A DNA stretch of 64,000 nucleotides from Cydia pomonella (Eukaryota > Arthropoda > Insecta > Lepidoptera > Tortricidae). The notes below the pieces were generated by a model. The model was not told where the DNA came from, made no database searches, and saw only the letters and a list, made by a program, of their open reading frames with translations. The stretch is taken from NCBI RefSeq assembly GCF_033807575.1, contig NC_084707.1, positions 12,324,550 through 12,388,549 on the forward strand, read 5' to 3'. The position numbers and the translations under genes are program-made. Below, in pieces: positions 33,706 to 45,800 of the stretch (positions within the stretch are counted from its first letter, which is position 1; every line of letters begins with the position of its first letter).

Positions 33706-34855
33706 ATTAAAAAATATCTACTTACAAAAAAAAGGGTTGAAGTAAATCCTGGGCATCATAATTTTATATTATATATAGTTTTTATATAACCTGCTAAGCA
33801 TTAATTTTGAAAAAAACAAGTTTCAGAAAAAAGTTAAAACTGTAAGACTTGGTCCCATAAAAAGCTGAACCACCATAATTTACTCACAAAGTTATGTCTT
33901 GAAACAGGAAAAGTTATTCAACGAAGTGCCTAACTAAAAATATTTTTCGCCGATAGCACAGTGCCGGTGAGTCGAGGTTTTAAATTGGAAAAGCATATAT
34001 TGAAGCTTAAGTTTTTTTCTTTCTGTTTAACTCACTATACTTTCCGCACTAATAAATTCTCTGAAGACGTTTTGGTTTGTTAAAAAAACTACGCAAGTCC
34101 GATTCGCGTCGCGACAAGAAATTCCGTAGCGAGCTGTTTACTTGTTCTTTGTATTTTATACTCTTTTACTGATGAAACTTGTGAGCGACCCAGTGTTTGT
34201 TTTGGCTATGCAACTCTTGTAGTTTTATTTACACCGAGCTTGATTTAAAGCACTATACTCGTATCGGTGCAAGACTTGAGTAGTAGCTTAATATATTGTA
34301 AGTTCGGTTGTAGGTAATACACAAGTTTTCCTATAGTGATTTTTAAAAAGAAAATCTGGTAATACTTTGAGACCAAGCTCGGTGCTGCCGGTCAAAAGTT
34401 GAGCAATGCAAACACTGTAGCTCAGAAAAACCAACACCCAGTTCGTGTTTTATTTCCGCGGAACCTTAAAAATAATACAAAACGTGTTCTCGTTTACTCC
34501 GAAAGTTCTGTAGAGTAGTTTCAGTCGCCGAACATTAATCTAGTTATAATCCAAAACACTGTTTTTTACCTCAGGAACTTCGATACTGTTACTGCTACTA
34601 AATCTGGTTATATATTATCGAGCAGCTTCTAGCTCATATATATGTACTTATAGAATCGAAATAAGGTTATATCCAGATTCATTTCTGTACGTTCACAAGG
34701 ATTAATTTGAACGCTAATTCCTATAGGCTTGCTTACACATAGATAAGTGTTTAGTGCGAGTTTATTCATTTGCTTTTCTTGCGTAATATTTGGTTTTATT
34801 TAAATTTAAAAACAATGAATAGCTATTTACATACAATAACGATATACATATATGG
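33706..34855. other. no gene seen
   Basis: Nothing recognised. Confidence 0.5.
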
Positions 34856-34946
34856 ATAGAGTCTGTTCGGAAAGAGAAGAGTCGTGGAATGTATAGGTAT
34901 TGGGCCCCATACATTCTACGACTCTTATCTTTCCGCACAGACTATA
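34856..34946. mobile_element. 91-bp hairpin MITE
   Basis: ATAGAGTCTGTTCGGAAAGA and GAGTCGTGGAATGTATAG pair with CATACATTCTACGACTC and TCTTTCCGCACAGACTAT around a short loop (about 37-base arms, few mismatches). Confidence 0.75.
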
Positions 34947-35357
34947 TACAGAGGATTACTGTAACTAGCTTAAATCTAAAATATAATCTAACGAGGCTCT
35001 TATATTTATAACGTTTCAAAATTTCGGCGCTTTCCGCCGCTGCGCCCGTTTTTCATTAGTCCGTTGGAGGTGGAACGGTGCCAGTGTGTCTACGCAAGTA
35101 GCATCCCACACTAACATCTGTCCCAAGCTCCAAGGAACCAAGGACACCCCATTAGGCCAGGCCTCTTTCCACCATCCCTGATAATGTCAGTCGGCTCAAG
35201 AAGAGCAAGCACATTGATGGTGGCAAGAGACCGACAGATTATGTCATTAAGCGACGCATGTCTTGAAAGGACCTACACTTTTTTTGACAAGATAAACCAT
35301 GGTGTCCCAGTCGGTCCACGTCCGTGCCGCAAGAGCTTATGAAATAATTAAATAATA
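34947..35357. other. no gene seen
   Basis: 35020-35330 is GC-richer; no frame or repeat recognised. Confidence 0.4.
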
Positions 35358-35577
35358 ATATATAATAATAATTCAGCCTATATACGTCCCACTGCTGGGC
35401 ACAGGCCTCCTCTCATGTGCGAGAGGGCTCGGGCTATAGTCCCCACGCTAGCCCAATGCGGATTGGGGACTTCACATACACCTTTGAATTTCTTCGCAGA
35501 TGTATGCAGGTTTCCTCACGATGTTTTCCTTCACCGAAAAGCTAGTGGTAAATATCAAATGATATTTCGTACATAAC
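35358..35577 (-). mobile_element. composite SINE with LINE-type (QQWD) 3' tail
   Basis: Minus-strand reading: CTTTTCGGTGAAGGAAAACA, TCGTGAGGAAACCTGC, AAGTCCCCAATCCGCATTGG, AGCCCTCTCGCACATGAG, then GCCCAGCAGTGGGACG and TATAGGCTGAAT with an (ATT)n tail. The tail is the same terminus as the LINE at 1985-2345, which would explain its mobilisation. The first half matches the SINE at 52782-53079. Confidence 0.75.
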
Positions 35578-35665
35578 CCGGAGGAAGAGGAGGTAAGGTT
35601 CAATCCGGAGGTCGCGGGTTCAAATCCTGGCTCGTACCAATGAGTTTTTCGGAACTTATATGAAA
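35578..35665 (+). mobile_element. SINE tRNA-like head in opposite orientation
   Basis: GGTTCAATCCGGAGGTCGCG, GGTTCAAATCCTGGCTCG (box B) and AGTTTTTCGGAACTTATATG form the head that normally precedes the body at 35358-35577, but here it is on the plus strand and abuts the body head-to-head. Either two truncated copies or an inversion. Confidence 0.7.
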
Positions 35666-36384
35666 TAATTTATGTATTTAAATTTTAAAATATTTTTTGT
35701 TGGTTTCTGCTCTTTTACTTTTACTAAAAATTATAGTTTCACTTTATTAATAGAACCAATTCATAGATGGAGTAAAAATAGATTTTATCAAAAAAATTAC
35801 TTTCCAAGAAGTAAAGGAATATTGAGACCGTGCACGACTGTCACTCCACATAGCATCCGAAAATCCTAGGGTAAAACGCCAAATCACTACATCTTATAAA
35901 CAAATCTGTGATAACCCGGGCACATTCTAGGGATTTGATATCGATAAAAAAAGATGTCGATATATATAATGTGCTCATTGAAAAATCTCGAAATAGTTTT
36001 GATAAAGAACTCCTTTTACAAAATAAATAATGTTAGTCTCAAAATGGTTTATGTACCTAATGATTTTTTTATAATAAAATGCAATAAATGAAGATGGAGT
36101 ACTGTTTAAGAAATAATAAATAACGATATAAAATGATTAGAATAAAACATTTAGTGCCAATATGCAAACACTAACCTGGTTTAAAAATAAAATAAATTCT
36201 TCCAAATAACACATTTGTAGAATTTAAGAAGCAGTATACACAGCGATTTTGTATAAATTAAATTTATTTGTTTTGTAGACATTTAGATATTGACAGTCAC
36301 ATCGATATATTTAATTGAAGATAAAATATTTTGCTACGTCACTTTCGTATAAGTGCCCCGAGTTGTCCCAGGTTTGCTTATAAA
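35666..36384. other. no gene seen
   Basis: AT-rich. Confidence 0.5.
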
Positions 36385-36510
36385 ACAACATACTAAAAAA
36401 AAACTACTCAACGGATTTTTCACTTATCAATAGAGCGATTCTTGAGGAAGTTTGAAGTGTTTAACTTGTTAAGGTTATGTGTAAATTAGTTGAGGCGATG
36501 TTTGCTAATT
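36385..36510 (+). repeat. probable dispersed repeat (ACTACTCAACGGATTTTT)
   Basis: ACTACTCAACGGATTTTTCA, AGAGCGATTCTTGAGGAAG and AGTTGAGGCGATG recall a repeat common in moths. Boundaries uncertain. Confidence 0.4.
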
Positions 36511-38151
36511 ATGTCGCAATAAATCACGCTGTCTTAAATCGAAAACGCTGCCTAATCCGGTTGAGGTATAACAACACAATGTATAATGAGGCTGTCTCTC
36601 TTTCATCGGTATACAAAAAAGTCCGCGATGGTGTATGTCTATCTTTTAAAGATACCTTAGTATACTTAAGGGTATAAGGTATAAAAATTATCTTCTACAA
36701 AAAGATCACATCATAATTATGTGTAATTTGTACAGCTATTTACACAGCGGCGTAGCGTATATGTTTGCCGCCCGGGGCCGATCAGAAATTTTCCGCCCCA
36801 ATTTACGACCAACATCACTTAGACAAGTCGTAAGTTCAGTCACAAAGATTTTTACTGATAAAAAAGTTATAGGTACAGTTTTTACAGTTTATTCTATTTA
36901 ATTTTCGAAGGAAATGGTTTAAATTTATTATTTTACTTTATTAGGTACACTAAACAGATATCGTACAATATCATGAAAAACATACAATTGCATATGATGG
37001 CTTAAAAATTAGCACGAGATTCATAACAAGTGTACACAGCATGCTTTACAAGTAAGCGCAAATGTATAAAAAATCATGAAAAAAATACGCGGCCTCTTTA
37101 AGGTGATTTTGATCCCTATTTATAAATTTTTCTGTTTTACATGGTTGAATCGTACATAAAACAAATGTTGGGTCTTTAATCTTTCCTTAGATACTTAAAT
37201 CATGTGTATTGGACATGTTTTACCAAACCTACTCGTTGAATGGCAGTCAAAAATAAGCATGTTACTGAAAAGTACCCTAAGTATGAAGGTATTAGCTGAA
37301 GTATAAACTTGTCGAAGAACTAAATGCTGGTGATAAAATAGCGTTATAATAAAGTAGGTTCATATAAATAAACAATTGTACCTATTTTATTTATGTGACA
37401 CTGATTTTTAGTCCCTTTTGTGAAGTATATTTTTTCACAATCCAGCCGCGTATTCGCGTCTAACGACAATCCCAAAGTAAACAAGTAGTAAATAAAGTCG
37501 CGATCTAAATTTTAAAACAATTATAATACGTTTTGATCATATAAAACAAGCTTTCAAATCATGGCTAACTTTTATTATCAAAAACTTTGTATTACATATT
37601 ATCAGTCAAAACCTTTGTGACATAAGTGACATAACATATGACCTGACTAGACAAAGTTGGGTAAAAGTGGTAAAATACAAAAATATGTTCAAAACCCAAA
37701 ACTCGACTACTGAAAATCTGGCTCATAAAAGCATGAAAAAAGAAAAAAATCTCATCTGAAGTAATCACGGAGAAAATATTGCATATTTTACTTTTAAATA
37801 AAGAAATACAATTTAACATAATTTACTAATTTTTGAATACACTGTGGGAACGAGTAACCCGACAGACTTTAACCACGTATTGCTGACGTCATACGTTTTG
37901 ATCAAATTCGACAAAAATGTGTGTGTATTTGCACACGACACGTTATTTATTTTTACATCTTGGTAAAAAAAAAACATTACAGCGAATGTAATTGTTATTT
38001 GCTTTACAAGGGGGCAACGTTGTTGTTAACCACTCGTACTAATATTGATACCCGAGCAAGCGAAAGATTCAAAAATTGAAGTTCGAGCGGTGGAATCGTG
38101 ACCGTTGCGAGGGTTTCAGGGTTAAACAGACTTTGCCTCCGAGTAAACACA

Positions 38152-38410
38152 ACATTTTTCACCACACCAAAGCGAGGAAAATACTAACTATGAAATTAAA
38201 TACCAATAAAATCAAACCAAATCAAATTCAAATGAACGTAATAATACATTTATCATTGGAAATGATAATTTAAAAGTAAACAACACTAGGTAACAACTTA
38301 CAATTTGCATCTGATTACTTTGCCTCACATGCATGTGGATAAAATTCAACTTTCTCCTTCGTTTTTGAACAATCAAGAGAGCCTTTACCCGTTGGTGTGG
38401 TGAAAAGTTT
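38152..38410. mobile_element. nested MITE-like segment inside the hAT element
   Basis: TTTTCACCACACCAA (38156-38170) and TTGGTGTGGTGAAAA (38392-38406) are perfect 15-base inverted ends. About 220 AT-rich bases lie between. The small basic frame here (38076-38273) is not a gene. Confidence 0.55.
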
Positions 38411-38877
38411 TTTTTATTATTTACTGATAATTTTTAAGGTAAATTATTATTTCAGATGAGAATGTTTTCTTGTTTCATACGTTTTAGAGCGCAATTTTCA
38501 GTAGTCTGCTTTTATATTTGAAAGTTTTTTATTTAATTAATTTTGGGGTTATAATTTCATAATCGATTATTTAAAATCATTTTACATTATTTTTGTGCCA
38601 TGGTCCCTTCAGCACAGCAGCGCACGCAAAGCGCCCAATGCTTTTACATGAGAGCGCAAAAGGCGCCCGTTATTCCATCGCCCGCAGCGTGACAACATAC
38701 GTCAGGCTAAGCCCGACTCTTTTAATATGAGGGCACCGAAGCCACCGGCATTTAATCGCGCGTATCGCACCACGTTCATTGGGCTACGCCCGACTATTTT
38801 TGCGAATGATGGCGCTTGCGCGCAGAGGGCACCGTGTTCAATTTGGTGTGATGTCATATAGGGTTATCGGTTATACA

Positions 38878-39007
38878 GGGGGCCTACCGCAAAAACCGAA
38901 ATTCGCAAATTGCGGGTATCATTCTCTTTTACTCTCACTAAGACGTAATTAGAGTACAGAGAAAAATGCCCGCAATTGACGAACTTCGATTTTCGCGGTT
39001 GTAGCCC
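38878..39007. mobile_element. nested 130-bp palindromic MITE
   Basis: GGGGGCCTACCGC, AAAACCGAAATTCGC and AATTGCGGG pair with CCCGCAATTGACGAA, CTTCGATTTTCGCGG and GTAGCCC. The loop carries CATTCTCTTTTACTCTC / GAGAAAAATG. The structure is typical of a small palindromic MITE. Confidence 0.7.
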
Positions 39008-39224
39008 AGCGAACAATCGTGTATGCTCGGCGGTGTAAGCACTCCGGCAGCGATTGACCGCCGTGCGCTCCCGCGGTGCATTGGTTCGTTTCGTGGCACG
39101 ATTTGAAAATATGGATTTCTTAATTTTATGTTTTTTATATACCGTATTTTGCCGCCCCCTCTCATGTGCCGCCCGGGGCTATGGCCCCCCTAGCCCCCCC
39201 CCTCGCTACGCCTCTGTATTTACA

Positions 39225-40227
39225 CGGATACAGAAATACGGTAGTTATGTTAAGCATTAATTACAGTGAAATTTAATATCTTAGGAGAAATTATCTTTTC
39301 AGGGCGTTTTAAAAGTAGACTACATTTTATAGAATATGAGACTACTTAAAATTGTGTCAGTATACCTAATAGTAGTAGCGTTTGAAAGTTTATAATTTTT
39401 TTGAACTTGAATTATAGTAAGGTAAATAAGTGCCGCTTGGGACGTTGTTCCTTCGGTCAAACAAAGCTGATTTGGCCGAGCCACGAAATCGTATCGTGCC
39501 TACCGGGTTCCCCAGTTCCAATCTATGCTATATTTCTTCCTGCTAATGTATAATTTAAAAACACATCAACTTAATTCAGAAGGTCAGTCACACTACTGCA
39601 ATACTCGGGACAATCGAAAGCTATTTGTACATGTATAGTGATGTTCGACTGATTTATAGAAGTTCTTCAAGTTTGCCTAGAGATATTACGCCTAAGATTA
39701 TATTATCATCGTTAGTCAGCTACAAACGAGCATTCTCTGGAACGGATATTTGGATGATATTCCTTGATTTCAATAGCCTAGGCATAACAATTACCGCTGC
39801 TCTTTAGCAAGTACTTATACAAGAAGATAACATTTATTTTATAATACTCTAAGAAATATTAAAATCGTACGATTTTATTATTTCTTGAGTCAGATGAAAT
39901 ACCAAATTCTGTAAATGGTAGCGCGCGTGATGTTGTTCGAGTTCGGTGTAAAATATAAAGGTCCACACTGGGAGGCGCCGACAGGCACGTTCTCCTTATC
40001 TTTGCTCCCGAACACTCCCGCTGAATCAATATGACAAGCACTCACTTAGACCGGATTGCGAACGGACCTGAGACCAATTGGAATCAAAGTGTACGTCAAT
40101 ACAGTCCGAGATAACTGATACAAATATTATACTTGTACTTATTAGAAAATTACAATAAAAGCCTTCAGTAAAAAAGTTTGGTTTTCTACTCGTAGTAGGT
40201 ATGAAATGGTAGGTAGGTAAAAAATAT
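39225..40227. other. no gene seen
   Basis: Short frames only. Confidence 0.5.
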
Positions 40228-40300
40228 GCATGTAACTCCTCTGCATAGGCTACGGAGACTGCTTACCATCAGGCGGACCGTATGCTTGTTGCCACAGTAT
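40228..40300 (+). mobile_element. LINE 3' tail (ACCATCAGGCG family), copy 3
   Basis: GCATGTAACTCCTCTGCATA, GGCTACGGAGACTGC, TTACCATCAGGCGGACCG and TATGCTTGTTGCC. Short and truncated. Confidence 0.6.
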
Positions 40301-40631
40301 ATAAAAAAGCAAGAAGTTTGTGAAAGATAGAAATCTATATATCGTTAACCATGTGATATAGTATATTATACTTGTGACAGATCTTATGACCTGAGGAAGT
40401 AGTTATAACTTTTAAATTAAACACAGAAGCTAACAACGTTAAAAACCACTTTTGCTCAAAACGCTAAATAGTTTTCATCATTTAGTATATATTTCTTAAA
40501 AGCGTTTTTCATAACTGTTTGTTTCATCAACGAGGGAGGCATATTAAATTTTTGCGTATTTAATTTTTTGGCAATCCAAAGCACCCTTTGGTACCTCTAA
40601 TAATATTGCTGAAGAGAAAACTCTGGGATAA
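40301..40631. other. no gene seen
   Basis: AT-rich. Confidence 0.5.
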
Positions 40632-40828
40632 AATTTGCATTTCCGCGTCACTTTATTGATAGCAGTTTGTGCCATCCTTGGACTATCTGCTTCGCCTAAA
40701 TCGAATGAACACAAAATTAGCATTTTATCCGATGTTATTAGTAGTCCCTTAAATGTGTCCCCCTACCTGTGCCCCCCTCCTGTCCAGAGTGAGTTCTCGG
40801 AATCGCTGATTGAATCGCGCCGATTATG
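40632..40828 (+). pseudogene. signal-peptide-like frame without ATG, unrecognised
   Basis: An open frame reads LHFRVTLLIAVCAILGLSAS and then about 45 polar residues (PKSNEHKISILSDV...) to a stop at 40826-40828. The first 20 residues have the basic, hydrophobic and small-residue layout of a secretory signal peptide. The codon where initiation would be expected is TTG and no in-frame ATG precedes it closely. A strong pyrimidine tract ending in CAG (40758-40787) and an overlapping GTGAGT (40789-40794) could be splice signals. It could be a decayed small secreted-peptide gene, an exon, or chance. Confidence 0.2.
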
Positions 40829-42554
40829 ACGTTAATCTGTTCAATGCAAATTGGACGAGCTAGTCATTTACATCCCTTTACCAGAATTCGGCTATAAAAT
40901 ATTCAAATAGGCAGATATCGAGGGGTATTTATTGTTTCGTTGAGCTGTCATCTGAGCCTTAGATTAACGTTACTATCCTGCCTATTTAGTCAAACGATTA
41001 TAACGGGTGCTATTCTGTTTTATAGCGAATGTTCGCCGTAGATAGCCTCATTAAGTGTCACGTAACTGTAAAGGTAAATAAAATAAAATAAATAAATGGG
41101 TTTATAAAATTCAAAATTATATTGGAAATAATATTTTTTCCATTAACTTTTCTGTGTCGTGTGGCAGACTTATTACCGGGCTTACCATTTTATTTTTGTA
41201 CTTCTAGTTTTTAACTTTTATGTCCTTTTGTGTTCTTGATTTAAAAGTTGGTTTACTTATACCAATACCAATTTCAATAAGAGGGGTAATGAGATAATTT
41301 GAGGCGGCTTATTTATCGGCTACACTGGGGGCTAGTAGTCGGCAAATATTGAACCCTTATGCCCAATAATTTTCATGCTTAATATTTTCATATATATGTA
41401 TATTATAAACCTTAATTTGTTGTTTTAATGTAAAGTAAATCCAGCTTAATTAGCCTGGGTAGGTAGGGCTAGATAGGTAGGTACTTAGACCTGAGAGAAC
41501 AGTTTATGAGAAATATTTTGCGTTGCCTTGGCATTAAGAAATAAACCGCCGCCGGCAAGAGCGCCGATGAGTTGAGTTTTCCTTCAAATGTAAGCGATTA
41601 TTCATTCTATCAGCACGATTTGAAGTAACAAATCGCTGATGTCTGAAGTGGGTACACAAGTTAATGAGCGGATATTTGAGAACGTCTGAAAAGATTAAAT
41701 GCTCGACGTTTTTCAACGGACAGGTATTAGGTTGCTCTTAGTCTATGAAGTAGATGCAATGATCTTAAGTAAGTGCCCGTTAGATGCCATCGATCTTCCA
41801 ATTCTTATTGAAAATGGAATCGAGACTGTGCTGACTCGCGATAGAACTAGATAATCCCTTTCGTGAACAAGGAAGCTTCTTGGAAAAAGGCTACTTTTAT
41901 AGGCTTTTGAAATATTAAAGCCTCTTTTCGCTATCAAAACGATATAACGTAAGTCTTTTGTTATTGGATCTTTAAGAAATACTATTACAATATTTAAAAA
42001 AAAACTGTTTAAAATTTGATATTATGTACAAGGCTTATATTACAAATACCTTTTTAAAAAACATACATACTAATTTTATAAACTTAAATCTAACATTATT
42101 CAGGCGACAAAATAGCGTGGCTCCGTTGAATTTTGAGTTGGATTCAACAGTTTAGCCCCGGCACCTCCGAAAAAACGACACACTTCATATATTTAAGTTT
42201 TTTACACTTTAGATGGAGTGTGACTATAAAGCTTTTGTTTGAAATTCTGCTCGTCAAACCCCTAGGCTATATATTATTCTAAAATTATACTACCATGCCC
42301 TGCATTTCATGCACAATCAGCGATAAAAGGTTGTACCAAAAATGAAATTTTTGCCAAAAAAATTGTTTCCATGTATTTAACAACCTCGGTCGTTGGCCTG
42401 ACTCTCTACTCGTAATTTCCACCAATGGATAGCTTACCAGGCAAGCGATAATAGCCTATTATTATTTTAATTCAATATGTAGATGAAACATAATTATATA
42501 AGAACGCATTACTATTTGTCATTAATTCATTATAAAAAGTACACACACGCATGC
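40829..42554. other. no gene seen
   Basis: AT-rich; an AAATA-type low-complexity run lies near 41080-41100. Confidence 0.5.
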
Positions 42555-42622
42555 ATCGAAATGACCCACGTTGTCCACGTTGACCCACGTGCAATACGTG
42601 CATGTATGCAAACAAAATGACC
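42555..42622. promoter_or_regulatory. cluster of GACCCAC / CACGTG / TACGTG motifs
   Basis: TGACCCACGTTGTCCACGTT, then GACCCACGTGCAATACGTGC and a third ATGACCCAC. It includes an E-box (CACGTG) and a TACGTG site of the kind bound by bHLH-PAS factors, within 70 bases. Functional meaning is inferred. Confidence 0.25.
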
Positions 42623-42805
42623 CACATTATACTCCAATTTCATTGATTTTATTGTAGATATTTATGTAAGTATATCATACAAAGTATATGTTTAAGTTTA
42701 TGATTTCATTTTATTATATTAATAAGTATTTAATTTGTAAATAGTAAGTAGTGATATCTAATTCTCAAGTACAAAGCCTGCACCTAACAAAAGTATCTTT
42801 TTGAC

Positions 42806-42898
42806 CCAGTGGTTGACTGGTAGAGAATGCCTTAAGGCATTAAGTCCACCATTTGTACTTAATATTTTATGTGCAATAAAGTATAAATAAATAAATAA
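42806..42898 (+). mobile_element. LINE 3' tail with AAATA simple repeat
   Basis: GGTTGACTGGTAGAGAATGC, CATTAAGTCCACCATTTGTA and GTGCAATAAAGTATAAATAA: the plus-strand counterpart of 8143-8243. Confidence 0.7.
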
Positions 42899-45800
42899 GG
42901 AATCATTGATGCTATTATAAGCTATGTCTCTACTACTAGTTGCCCCAATAATGTCTGTTATGATCTTAATATATTTGGAAAAATATTTTAACTACTTAGG
43001 TACTTGAAAATAAATAGGTAAGTATGTAATACCTAATACATATTTGCTATCATCTTCTGTTTATTTTCCAGTACTATAATAGTGGACGCAATCATCCTCT
43101 ATTCGTTGTTGGTTTACTCGAAATTGACACCAAACTTAATGCAAAACATGTGATTTTAACTGAGATTGTATGAGAGCACAAACCACCTCAACTACTAGAC
43201 GGAGTACTACACACTAAGGACAATCGAGGTCAGCACACATAAGCACTCCCGTATCTACATATTGACTATGGGAGCGCGACCACTTATTTCAGTTGCGCCT
43301 ACAATTACGACAAGTATTCACGTACTAATCAATCAATCATTGATTATACAAAATATTAACAAAAAAAGCTTTAGATGTGTACGTGCGCTACTATAGCATA
43401 CAATGGTGTAGCAACTCGGTTGTGCTGATCGAATCTTAGCATTTTGCAAGTAAATTTGCAACAATATGTCATGACCACGTGCTCTTTGTAAACGCTTAAT
43501 AATGTGATGGCTATTTAGACTGTGCATGTGACAAACCCCCCGCCTTTTCACTCCCACCACACCAAATATCAAGGGGGCTTCCCTAACTAAAACAACACTA
43601 TGCAATTCATTTACACGAAAATGATGAGCATAACATGATTTTTCTGACTGAAATTTTGTGGGGCATCATTTTTTTATTACTATTTGATGTGCTCTCCTTA
43701 AATCAATCTGTGAGACAAAACGATAACAACCAACTCTGCAAACGGAAATTCCATCATCATTATTTACCACAAATCGCTCTATTTCACATGACAACCTACC
43801 ATGATACCTACAGACGCCACTATGAGAGGTTTCGTTGCTCTATAAAATTGTTTACTTTTTTCCGGGGCTCTCTCTCGTCTAAAAGCTATAAGGTAGGTAC
43901 TTCAAAATTAACTGACGATATAAACTAATGGAATTAAAGACTTAATGCAAACGTACGCTTTCAATATCATTTGAAGATTTAGAATTTCAAACTTCCTGTA
44001 CGTTTGGAGTAATGCAGTGCAGGGAGTTAGGCTAAGTGAGTAAAAGAGTAAAAGTCTAAAGTCAATGTTTGCAGTCGTGATTTCTCCCCTCGACCGTCGG
44101 TGACGGGCATTCGCCTCGCCCTCGACGTTGCGCAAAAATGTGCATTCCAGTTTTCTGCTTTAAAGAAAATGTAAGTAGCGTCCTTAATGCACTTTATTGG
44201 CCGTATTAATTTGTTGTTGTTTGCGCGCATATCGCTCGCAAAGTTAAATGCTGTTAAATGTTTATCGATGCTCCTGGCTCTTCTGAAGTATACTTACACT
44301 CAATTATAGAGATTCACGGTAAGGTTATAATATTTATGCACATTTTAGAAAAACATATTAGCTTATAAGAACACAAATAACAGATAAGTAGGCCAACAAC
44401 CAGTTGTGCGTGTCGACAATAACCAGATATACAAGTAACTGGATCACATATTGTTTTCCGACATTTAGTCGATGTCTTCTTCTTCATTTTGATATGATTT
44501 AATAAATTCGGAATGTTTATGTGAACGCTTTTATTTATTTATTGAAATATTCACGTTTTTTACACAATTGATCATACCTTTTATCTTTATCACGTCGGAG
44601 AGAATTTTCAAGCTTATATTAATTTGTAAATCAAACAAAACCTGCTCCATATTTGATTCCTTTAGAGAATTATTTGAAAATCTCATGTGCAATTGCATTG
44701 CGGGGCTCTAAAGAGTGATGAGGAATAAAGCATGTCATTTGCCGGCCGCCCGAGGAAAATCGTTAGAGCAAATGTTGACATCCGACTTCACTCGCATTGA
44801 GCCGCTGTAAGGCGGGCTTGTTAAGTGACAACTGCATTTTTTATAACCCAGAATAAAGGTGGTTATGTAGGATTAAGTTGGATTAACCTATTAACTTTTC
44901 TAAAGAACGCAAAACACTCCATTCAAGCGGTAAATTTCCGTACTGTTATTATTTGGTAGTGATTTGTTTTGATCCAGTCGCTTAAAATGGCGTAAGTGTT
45001 AAAGGACTTAAGCTGTTCAGTGGTTATTGACATACCTGTTGCAAGGCAATATTGTTAGCGCGATGGACGCAGTGATTTCAGAGTCTTCTAGGCGTTCCCT
45101 AGTCCCCGAGCCATTGAAAAAACGGGTTGTGAATTGTGGCGCGACCCAAAGGATATCTAAAGCGGATAGGCTGTGGCAATTTAGCAGGACAACAAGAATG
45201 ATGTGGACTAAGGCAGTAAGATGGTCTCCGGTTCCTACTACCCTGGCACATGTACATATAGTAATTTTATTAAAAAAACAAATAGACAAAAACATGATCA
45301 GTAATCACAACCAGGACTTTTATACAAGTTTCTTAATAATCGAATTTAAACTGTCGTGAGTCAAACGCACATTAAGCTAATGTTAATATGACTTAAAATA
45401 TTTACCCATTGCGCATTTATTCGAACGTGACTAAAGCAATTATTCTTAAGGTACTCTTTTTCTTTACCCTTTAGATCTTACGTTTGCAACTTGCATTTAA
45501 ACATTCTAGTTAAAATGTTCATTTAATATACAGTAGTAATTATCAGTTGCGTAATCAGTGACAGTATCGGGTCAGTGTAACGTGACCCATCCCGTATGCA
45601 TTATTTTGATCAAACCTGTTTTATAATTGCTGTGATTTTCACAACGATCAATTTGCATAGTAATTAGGACGCTATCCTGAAATTGCGGTGATTTTCATAA
45701 AGCAAATGTATACCAGTTTAATTTTATTGTGAAAAGGGATAATAGGATTTTTATCAAAATAATGTTCCTTACCCCTTTTTTCACAATTTACGGGAACGCA

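Larger units (their letters stand above)
36745..39216. mobile_element. hAT-like element, 2472 bp, with 8-bp target duplication
   Basis: Left end CAGCGGCGTAGCG (36745) and right end CGCTACGCCTCTG (ending 39216) are inverted, and both continue into a GCCGCCCGGGGC motif. The octamer TATTTACA flanks on both sides (36737-36744 and 39217-39224). CAG-type ends plus an 8-bp duplication are diagnostic features of the hAT superfamily. No transposase is recognisable in any frame, so it is non-autonomous or gutted. It contains nested palindromes at 38152-38410 and 38878-39007 and GC-rich blocks with repeated GCCCGACT...GAGGGCACCG phrases (38700-38840). Confidence 0.8.

Noticed and set aside
35610..35640. 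tRNA-like GGTTCAAATCC motif, considered as a tRNA gene
   Set aside because: No cloverleaf: only the box B part of a SINE head is present.
45027..45359. 110-codon frame overlapping a 92-codon frame on the other strand
   Set aside because: Mutually overlapping frames on both strands, no recognisable homology and no codon bias that I can see.
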